Below, in pieces: positions 52,590-62,000 of a DNA stretch of 64,000 nucleotides. Below the pieces are notes generated by a model. That model made no database searches. It was not told where the DNA came from and was given only the letters and a program-made list of their open reading frames with translations. The position numbers and the translations under genes were made by a program. Position 1 is the first letter of the stretch. Every line of letters starts with the position of its first letter. This stretch comes from Aristolochia californica (Eukaryota; Streptophyta; Magnoliopsida; Piperales; Aristolochiaceae), in the NCBI GenBank assembly GCA_029961685.1, contig JARWKL010000012.1, positions 13,941,727-14,005,726 on the forward strand, given 5' to 3'.

Positions 52590-54755
52590 AGAGTGTCTGT
52601 GATTTTTAAGGATTGTAAGCTCTTTTCAGTTTTTAGTTTGAAGGTTTTGCAATCGTCTGGAATAGGGGGAGGCGGGGTATTTTTACCTGAGTGTTGTCTC
52701 CCAATCCTTAAGTCGTTTCTTACAAAAATATAGTCCTTTACGGCTGACAAATCACTATACGATTATGATTGTTAGGTAAGCTTTTTGTAAACGAGCAAAA
52801 TAATGGCTAGTTTGACACGGGTAAATATCTCACCGCACGTTCACTTGAGAATTTAATGAGCGTTTGTTATTCTTTTTAAAAGCTATGGATCCATTGGTCA
52901 TTTGCATTTTTAACATGTTTCAAGCATGCATATCCATTTTTAAAACACGTGTAGAAGAAATCTTTTTCTTGTAAAATTCCTTGGAATTAAGGTTGAACTA
53001 TTGGAATTTCCCAAACTTGGAAAAAAAAATTGTGGCGTGTGAATAAATTTTCTATACTTACATTTGTTATTGTTTTAATTTTTTTCCATACATAAACTCT
53101 AAAATCTTCACTTTGTTGTGATCTATTTGCCTTTTTTTGTTTACAGGATGAAGGGAGTACGAAAACTCAAAGTTTTGGTTAAAGAAAAATGTGTACATCT
53201 AAAATTGAGATGCACAATGCTAAAATGGAGAGAGAGATAATTCCAAAGATTGTTTGCAATTTTTAGGGATTGTAAGATCTTTCTAGTTTTTATATCTCAG
53301 GTTTTGAAATCATCGGGAAAAGGGGGAGACAGGGGATTTTTAACTGAGTGTTGACTCCCAATCCGTAACTCATTTCTTACAAAAATATAGCCCTTTACTC
53401 ATGATAAATCACATTACAATCATCTATGATTGTTAGGTCAGCTTTTTGCAAACGGGCAAAATAATGGCTTGTTTGACTTCGGTAAATATCCCACCGCACG
53501 TTCTCTAGAGAATTTAATCAGATTTTGTTATTCTCATTAAAAGCTTTGGATGAACAGGGCATTTGCATCTTTAACATGTTTCAAGCATGCATATCCATTT
53601 TTAAACCACGGGTAGAAGAAATCTCTTTCTTGTAAAATTTCAAGCTATTAGGGTTGAACTAGTAGAATTTCCCAAACTTGGATAACAAAAATTTTGTGTT
53701 CCATTGTGGTGTGTGAATAAATTTTATTTTCTTACATTTTTTATTGTTTTAATTTTTTCCATAAATAGACTCTAATATTTTCATTTTGTTGTGATCTATT
53801 TGCCTTTTTTTGTTTACGGCATGAAGGGGGAACGAAAACTCAAAGTTTTGATTTAAGAAAAAAGTGTTCATCTAAAATGGAGATGCACAATGCACAAATG
53901 TAGAGAGATATATTTCCAAAGTGTGTCTGAGATTTTTAAGGATTATAAGCTCTTTTCAGTTTTTAGTTCTCAAGTTTTGCAATCGTCGGGAAAAGGAGGA
54001 GGCAGGGGATTTTTATTTGAGTGTTGACTCCCAATCCGTAAGTCATTTCTTACAAAATTATAGCCCATTACACATGATAAATCACATTACAATCATCTAT
54101 GATGGTTTGGTCAGCTTTTTGCAAACGGGCAAAATAATGACTTGTTTGACTCGGGTAAATATCCCACCGCTCATTCACTAGAGAATTTAATGAGATTTTG
54201 TTATTATCTTTAAAAGCTTTGGATCAATAGGTAATTTGCATCTTTAACATGTTTCAAGCTTGCATATCCATTTTTAAAGCACATGTAGAAGAAATCTCTT
54301 TCATGTAAAATTCCAAGCTATTAGGGTTGAACTAATGGAATTTCCCAAATTTGGATAATAAAACTTTTGTTTTCATTTGTGGTGTGTGAATAAATTTTCT
54401 TTACTTACATTCATTGTTGTTTTAATTTTTTTCCATACATAAACTCTAATATTTTCATTTTGTTGTGATCTATTTGTCTTTTTTTGTTTCTAGCATGAAG
54501 GGAGAACGAAAACTCCAAGTTTTGAATTAAGAAAAAAGTGTAAATCTAAAATGGAGATGCACAATGCACAAATGTAGAGAGATATATTTCCAAAAGTGTG
54601 TCCGTGATTTTTAAGGATTGTAACCTCCTTTCTATTTTTAGTTCTCAGGTTTTGCTATCATCAGGAGAAGGGGGAGGCGAGGGATTTTTATTTGAGTGTT
54701 GACTCCCAATCCGTAAGTCATTTCTTAAAAAAATATAGCCCGTTATGCATGAAAA
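52590..54755 (+). repeat. 7.33-kb-spaced duplication, copy 2
   Basis: Partner of 45,240-47,420, with the same private variants in the same order. It differs by a short deletion near 53,031 (aaaaattgtggcgtg, where copy 1 has aaaacttttgcgttcatttg before the same motif) and scattered substitutions. The unit order 1/3 hybrid, 4, 1, 1 is the same in both copies. Confidence 0.78.
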
Positions 54756-54848
54756 ATCACTTTACAATCATCTATGATTGTTAGGTCAGCTTTTTCCAAA
54801 CGGGCAAAATAATGGCTTGTTTGACTCGGGTAAATATCCCACCGCACG

Positions 54849-54960
54849 TTCACTTTAAAAGCTATTAGGGTTGAACTTGTGGAATTTCCCAAACTTGGAT
54901 AACAAAACTTTTGTGTTCATTTGTGGTGTTTGAAAAAAATTTCTTTACTTACATTTTTTC
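54849..54960 (+). other. Nested deletions in one unit (~145 bp lost)
   Basis: gttcactttaaaagctattaggg fits two successive losses, one between cactt and ttaaaagc and one between the agct of aaagcttt and the agct of caagctattag. A third loss at about 54,952 (acattttttccatac) removes attgttttaa. Flanking landmarks (54,221 to 55,420) are 1,199 bp apart. Confidence 0.8.
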
Positions 54961-57794
54961 CATACATAAACTCTAAAATTTTCTTTTTTTTGTTATCTTT
55001 TTGCCTTATTTTTTTTACGGTATGAAGGGAGAGCGAAAACTCAAAATTTTGATTTAAAAAAAAAAGTGTACATCTAAAATGGAGATCCACAATGCACAAA
55101 TTTAGAAAGAGATAATTCCAAAGACTGTCTGTAATTTTTAGGGATTGTAAGCTCTTTTTAGTTTTTATATCTCAGGTTTCGCAATTGTCGGGAAAAGGGG
55201 GAGGCGGGGATTTTTAACTTAGTGTTGACTCCCAATCCGTAACTCATTTCTTAAAAAATATAGCCCGTTACTCATGATAAATCACATTACAATCATCTAT
55301 GATTGTTAGGTCAGGTTTTTGCAACGGGCAAAATAATGGCTTGTTTGACTCGGGTAAATTTCCCACTGCACGTTCACTAGAGAATTTAATGAGAGTTTGT
55401 TATTCTCTTTAAAAGCTTTGGATCCACAAGTCATTTGCTTCTTTAACATGTTTCAAGCTTGCATATCCATTTTTAAAACACGTGTAGAAGAAATCTCCTT
55501 CTAGTAAAATTCCAAGCTATTAGGGTTGTTGAACAAGTGGAATTTCCCAAACTTGTATAACAAAAATTTTGTGTTCATTTGTGGAGTGTGAGTAAATTTT
55601 ATTTACTTAAATTTTTTTTGTTTTAAATTTTTTCCATACATAAACTCTAAAAGTTTCATTTTGTTGTTATCAATTTGCCTTTTTTTTTTCGGTATAAAGG
55701 GAGAGCGAAAACTTAAAATTTTGATTTAGGAAAAAAGTGTTCATCTAAAATGGAGATGCACAATGCACAAATTTGGAAAGAACTAATTCCAAAAGTGTCT
55801 ATAATTTTGAGGGATTGTAAGCTATTTTTAGTTTTTATATCTTAGGTTTTGCAATCGTCGGAAAAAGGGGGAGGCGGGGGATTCTTAACAGAGTGTTGAC
55901 TCCCAATCCGTAAGTCATTTATTACAAAAATATAGCCCGTTATACATAATAAATCACTTTACAATCATCTATGATTGTTAGTTCAGCTTTTTGCAAACGG
56001 GCAAAATAATGGCTTGTTTGACTCGGGTAAATATCCTACTGCACGTTCACTTGTGAATTTAATGAGTGTTTGTTATTCTCTTTAAAAGATTTGGATCCAA
56101 AGGTCATTTGCATCTTTAACATGTTTCGAGCTTGCATATCCATTTTTAAAACACATGTAGAAGAAATCTCTTTGTTGTAAAATTCCTAGATATTAGGGTT
56201 GAACTAGTGGAATTTCCCAAACTTGGATAACAAAACTTCTGTGTTCATTTGTGGTGTGTGAATAAATTTTCTATACTTACATTTGTTATTGTTTTAAATT
56301 TTTTCCATACATAAACTCTAAAATTTTCATTTTGTTGTGATCTATTTGCCTTTTTTTGTTCACGGGATGAAGGGAGTGCAAAAACTCAAAGTTTTGATTT
56401 AAGAAAAAAGTGTACATAAAAAATGGAGATGCACAATGCACAAATGTAGAGAGAGATAATTCCAAAGAGTGTTTGTAATTTTTAGGGATTGTAAGATCTT
56501 TTTAATTTTTATATCTCAGGTTTTGCAAACATCGGGAAAAGGGGGAGGCGGGGAGTTTTTAATTGAGTGTTGACTCCCAATCCGTAAGTCATTTCTTACA
56601 AAAATATAGCCCGTTATGGCTGATAAATCACATTACAATCATCTATGATTGTTAGGTAAGCTTTTTGTAAACGGGCAAAATAATGGCTTGTTTGACTCGG
56701 GTAAATATCCCACCGCACGTTCACTTGATAATTTAATGACCGTTTGTTATTCTCTTTCAAAGCTTTGGATCCATAGGTCATTTGCATCTTTAACATGTTC
56801 CAAGCATGCATATCCATTTTTAAAACACGTGTAGAAGAAATCTCTTTCTTGTAAAATTCTTTTCAATTAGGGTTGAACTACTGGAATTTCCCAAACTTGG
56901 AAAACAAAACTTTTGTGTTCATTTGTGGTGTGTGAATAAATTTTCTATCCTTACATTTGTCATTGTTTTAATTTTTTTCCATACATCAACTCTAAAATTT
57001 TCATTTTGTTGGGATCTATTTGCTTTTTTTTGTTGACGGGATGAAGGGAGTGCGAAAACTCAAAGTTTTGATTAAAGAAAAAAGTGTACATCTAAAATGG
57101 AGATGCACAATGCAGAAATGTAGAGAGAGATAATTCCAAAGAGTGTTTGTAATTTTTAGGGATTGTAAGATCTTTTTAGTTTTTATATCTCAGGTTTTGC
57201 AATCGTTTGGAAAAGGGGGAGGCGGGGGATATTTAACTGAGTGTTGACTCCCAATCATTAACTCATTTCCTAAAAAAATATAGCCCGTTACTCATGATAT
57301 ATCACATTACAATCATCTATGATTGGTAGGTCAACTCTTTGCAAATGGTCAAAATAATGGCTTGTTTGACTCGGGTAAATATCCCACCGCACATTCACTA
57401 GAGAATTTAATGAGAATTAGATATTCTCTTTAAAATGCTTTGGATCAATAGGTCATTTTCATCTTTAACATGTTTCAGGCATGCATATCCAGTTTTAAAA
57501 CATGTGTAGAAGAAATCTCTTTCTTGTAAAATTTCAAGCAATTAGGGTTGATCTAGTGGAATTTCCCAAACTTGGATAACAAAAATTTTGTGTTCATTTG
57601 TGGTGTGTGAATAAATCTTTTTTACTTAAATTTGTTATTGTTTTAATTTTTTTCCATACATAAACTCTAATATTTTCATTTTATTGTGATCTATTTGCCT
57701 TTTTTTGTTTACGGCATGAAGGTAGAACGAAAACTTAAAGTTTTGATTTAAGAAAAAAGTGTACATCTAAAATGGAGATGCACAATGCACAATG

Positions 57795-58590
57795 TAGAGA
57801 GATATATTTCCAAAGAGTGTCTGCGATTTTTAAGGATTGTAAGCGCTTTTCAGTTTTTAGTTCGTAGGTTTTGCAATCGTCGGGAAAAGGGGGATGCGGG
57901 GTATTTTTAACTAAGTGTTGACTCCAAATCCGTAAGTCATTTCTTTTAAAAATATAGCCCATTACGGCTGATAAATCACTTTACAATCATCTATGATTGT
58001 TAGGTAAGCTTTTCTAAACGGGCAAAATAATTGCTAGTTTGACTTGGGATCCATAGGTCATTTGCATCTTTAACATGTTTCAAGCATGCATATGCAATTT
58101 TAAAATACGTGCAGAAGAAATCTTTTTCTTGTAAAATTCCTTGCAATTAGGATTGAACTACAGGAATTTCCCAAACTTGGAAAAAAAACTTTTGTGTTCA
58201 TTTGTGGAGTGTGAATAAATTTTCTGTACTTACATTTGTTATTTTTTTAATTTTTTTCCATACATAAACTCTAAAATTTTCATTATGTTGTGATCTATTT
58301 TTCTTTTTTTGTTTATGAGATGAAGGGACTGCAAAAACTCAAAGTTTTGAATAAATAAAAAAGTGTACATCTAAAATGGAGATGCACATTGCACAAATGT
58401 AGAGAGAGATAATTCCAAAGAGTGTTTGTAATTTTTAGGGATTGTTAAATCTTTTTAGTTTTTATATCTTAGGTTTAGCAATCGTCGGGAAAAGGGGGAG
58501 GCGGGGGATTTTCAACTGAATGTTGATTCCCAATCCGTAACTCATTTCTTTAAAAAATATAGCCCATTACTCATGATAAATCACTTTAAA
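57795..58590 (+). repeat. Third, truncated copy of the 1/3-hybrid to class 4 segment
   Basis: The tail of the 57,442 unit switches from class 1 (gatttttaaggattgtaagcgcttttcag) to a class 3 end (ggggtatttttaac at 57,898). It is followed by a class 4 unit with the private gctagtttgact at about 58,033. The same sequence of events is seen at 45,290-45,460 and 52,640-52,803. The copy is then cut by a deletion at 58,046 and ends at the truncated fragment near 58,590. Confidence 0.7.
58036..58056 (+). other. Deletion junction (~67 bp lost) near the strand switch
   Basis: gtttgacttgggatccatagg joins gactTGG to cttTGGatcc and removes tatcccaccgcacgttcac and the following gcgtttgttattctc segment. Spacing from 57,442 to 58,047 is 605 bp. 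Confidence 0.85.
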
Positions 58591-58775
58591 ATATAGCACA
58601 AATGTAGAGAGATATATTTCCAAAGAGTGTCTGAGATTTTTAAGGATTGTAAGCTCTTTTCTGTTTTTAGTTCTCAGGTTTTGCAATCGTCGGGAAAAGG
58701 GGGAGGCGGGGAATTTTATTTGAGTGTTGACTCCCAATTCGTAAGTCATTTATTACAAAAATATAGCTCTTTACA
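58557..58775 (+). repeat. Truncated monomer fragment (~205 bp)
   Basis: The unit begins normally (tagcccattactcatgataaatcacttta) and jumps at about 58,590 (aaatatagcacaaatgtag) to the class 1 tail, skipping the front, the landmark and the T-rich middle. The interval between flanking landmarks (58,047 to 58,924) is 877 bp, i.e. one unit plus about 205 bp. About 467 bp are missing. It lies only about 440 bp from the strand switch. Confidence 0.85.
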
Positions 58776-59012
58776 CATGATAGATCACATTACAATCATC
58801 TATGATTGTTAGGTCAGCTTTTTCCAAACGGGCAAAATAATGACTTGTTTGACTCAGGTAAATATCCCACCGCACGTTCACTAGAGAATTTATTGAGAGT
58901 TTGTTATTCTCTTTAAAAGCATTGGATCAATAGGCCATTTGCATCTTTAACATGTTTCAAGCTTGCATATCCATTTTTAAAACACGTGTAGAATAAATCT
59001 CTTTCTTGTAAT

Positions 59013-59040
59013 ATTTTGAAGCTATAAAAATACAAGCTGA
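59013..59040. other. Strand-switch junction between the two array orientations
   Basis: The + strand monomer proceeds normally to about 59,025 (ctctttcttgtaatattttgaagctat, where the usual continuation is tagggttgaac). About 11 bases, aaaaatacaag, follow that fit neither side well. From 59,037 the sequence is the complement of a class 3 tail (ctgagatataaaaactaaaaagagcttaaattccc). The two sides meet at different points within the monomer, so there is no perfect palindrome at the joint. The short filler resembles end-joining repair. Confidence 0.9.
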
Positions 59041-62000
59041 GATATAAAAACTAAAAAGAGCTTAAATTCCCTAAAAATTACAGATAGACTTTGGAATTAT
59101 CTCTCTCTACATTTGTGCATTGTGCGTCTCCATTTTAAATGTACACTTTTTTCTTAAATCAAAACTTTGAGTTTTCTCTTTCCCTTCATTCCGTAAACAA
59201 AAACAGGCAAATAGATCACAACAAAATGAAAATTTTAGAGTTTATATATGGAAAAAATTTAAAACAATAACAAATGTATGTAAAGAAAATTTATTCACAC
59301 ACCAAAAATGAACACAAAATTTTTGTTATCCAAGTTTGGGAAATTCCACTAGTTCAACCTTAATAGCTTTGAATTTTACAAGAAAGAGATTTCTTCTACA
59401 TGTGTTTTAAAAATGGATATGCAAGCTTGAAACATGTTAAAGAAGCAAATGACCTATGGATCCAAAGCTTTTAAAAAGAATAACATGCGCTCATTAAATT
59501 CTCAAGTGAACGTGCGGTGGGATATTTACCCGAGTCAAACAAGCCATTATTTTGCCCGTATGCAAAAAGCTCACCTAACAATCATAGATGAATTGTAAAG
59601 TAATTTATCATGTGTAACGGGCTATATTTTTGTAAGAAATGACTTATGGATAGGGAGTCAACACTCAGTTAAAAATCCCCCGCCTCCCCCTTTTCCCGAC
59701 GATTGCAAAACCTTAGATATAAAAACTAAAAAGAGTTTACAATCCCTAAAAATTACAGACACTCTTTGGAATTATCTCTTTCTAAATTTGTGCATTGTGC
59801 ATCTCCATTTTAGACGTACACTTTTTTCTTAAATCAAAATTTTGAGTTTTCGCTCTCCCTTCATAACGTAAAAAAAAAAAGGCAAATAGGTAACAACAAA
59901 ATGAAAATTTTAGAGTTTATGCATGGAAAAAATTTAAAAAAATAAAATATGCTAGTAAAGAAAATTTATTCACAAACCGCAAATGAACACAAAAGTTTTG
60001 TTATCCAAGTTTGGGAAATTCCACTAGTTTAAACCCTAATAGCTTGGAATTTTACAAGAAAGAGATTTCTTCTACACGTGTTTTAAAAATGGATATGCAT
60101 GCTTGAAACATGTTAAAGATGCAAATGACCTATGGATCCAAAGCTTTTAAAGAGAATAACAAACGCTCATAAAATGTTTAAGTGAACGTGCGGTGGGATA
60201 TTTACCCGAGACAAACATGCCATTATTTTGCCCGTTTGCAAAAAGTTGACCTAACAATCATAGATGATTGTAAAGTGAATTTTCATTCGTAACGGTCTAT
60301 ATTTTTGTAAGAAATGACTTACGGATTGGGAGTCAATACTCAATTAAAAATCCCCCGCCTTCCCCTTTTCCTGACGATTGCAGAACCTGAGAACTAAAAA
60401 CTAAAAAGAGCTTAGAATCCTTAAAAATCACAGACACTCTTTGGAATTATATCTCTCTACATTTGTAAATTGTGCATCTCCATTTTAGATGTACACTTTT
60501 TTCTTAAATCAAAACTTTGAGTTTTCGGTCTCCCTTCATGCAGTAAACAAAAAAAGGTAAATAGATCATAAAAAAATGAAACTTTTAGAGTTTATGTATG
60601 GAAGAAAATTAAAACAATAACAAATGTAAGTAATGAAAATTTATTCACACACCACAAATGAACACAAATTTTTTATTATCCAAGTTTGGGAAATTCCATT
60701 AGTTCAACCCTAATAGCTTGAAATTTTACAAGAAAGAGATTTCTTGTACACGTGTTTTAAAAATGGTTATGCATGCTTGAAACATGTTAAAGATGCAAAT
60801 GAACTATGGATCCAAACCTTTTAAAGAGAATAACAAACTCTCATTAAATTCTCTTTTGAACGTGCGGTGATTTACCCAAGTCAAACAAGCCATTATTTTG
60901 CTCGTTTGCAAAAAGATGACATAACAATCATAGATGATTGTAAAGTGATTTTTCTTTCGTAACGGGCTATATTTTTGTAAGAATTGACATACGGATTGGG
61001 AGTCAACACTCAATTAAAAATCCCCCGCCTCCCCCTTTTCCTGACGATTGCAAAACCTGAGAACTAAAAACTGAAAAGAGCTTACAATCCTTAAAAATCA
61101 CAGACACTCTTTGGATATCTCTCTACATTTGTGCATTGTGCATCTCCATTTTAGATGTACACTTTTTTCTTAAATCAAAACTTTGAGTTTTCGTTCTCCC
61201 TTCATGCCGCAAACAAAAAAAGGTAAATAGATCACAACAAAATGAAACTTTTAGAGTTTATGTATGGAAAAAAATTAAAACAATAACAAATGGAAGTAAT
61301 GAAAATTATTCACACACTACAAATGAATACAAAATTTTTGTTATCCAAGTTTGGGAAATTCAACTTGTTCAACCCTAATAGCTTGAAATTTTACAAGAAA
61401 GAGATTTCTTCTGCATGTGTTTTAAAAATGGATATGCATCCTTGAAACATGTTAAAAATGCAAATGACCTTTGGATCCAAAGCTTTTAAAGAAAATAACA
61501 AACTCTCATTAAATTCTCTAGTGAACGTGCAGTGGGATATTTACCCGAGTCAAACAAGCCATTATTTTGCCCGTTTGCAAAAAGTTGACCTAACAATCAT
61601 AGATGATTGTAATGTGATTTATCATGAGTAACGGGCTATATTTTTGTAAGAAATGACTTATGGATAGGGAGTCAACACTCAATTAAAAATCCCCCGCCTC
61701 CCCCTTTTCCTGACGATTGCAAAACCTGAGAACTAAAAAATGAAAAGAGCTTACAATCCTTAAAAATCACAGACACTCTTTGGATATCTCTCTACATTTG
61801 TGCATTGTGCATCTCCATTTTAGATGTACACTTTTTTCTTAAATCAAAACTTTGAGTTTTTGCTCTCCCTTCATCCAATAAACAAAAAAAGGCAATTAGA
61901 TCACTACAAAATGAAAGTTTTAGAGTTTATGTATGGAAAAAAATTAAAAGAATAACAAATGTGAGTATAGAATATTTATTCACACACCACAAATGAACAG

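Larger units (their letters stand above)
1..59025 (+). repeat. Tandem satellite array, ~672-bp monomer, + orientation
   Basis: About 90 head-to-tail copies of one A+T-rich unit. Landmark spacing is usually 670-675 bp (for example 2,236, 2,911, 3,584, 4,258, and 10,246, 10,919, 11,592, 12,267); shorter spacings come from internal deletions. Reading from gcccgttac, a unit contains: a front with gcaaacgggcaaaataatgg and tatcccaccgcacgttcac; the AAAGCTTTGGATCC landmark near 148; an ACACGTGT palindrome near 215; a T-rich middle with ccatacataaactctaaaa; a segment with aaaactcaaagttttga; tgcacaatgcacaaatgtag; and a G-rich tract near 590. No interspersed element interrupts the array. The function is unknown; satellites of this kind usually form heterochromatin. 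The unit family is not one I recognise. Confidence 0.97.
52109..59025 (+). repeat. Array block leading to the strand switch, with truncated units
   Basis: Landmarks are at 52,887, 53,548 (ggatga), 54,221, 55,420, 56,093, 56,767, 57,442, 58,047 and 58,924. Two units (near 52,243 and 54,855) have lost the landmark by deletion, and a fragment near 58,590 lacks it too. Classes are 1/3, 4, 1, 1, 2 (truncated), 1/2, 3/4, 4, 1/3, 4, fragment, 1. The last 1.2 kb before the orientation change holds a deletion of about 67 bp and one of about 467 bp. Confidence 0.65.

Noticed and set aside
59013..59040. Perfect palindrome or hairpin origin at the strand switch
   Set aside because: The two sides meet at different monomer positions, so the bases directly flanking the joint are not complementary; pairing is possible only between whole units farther out.
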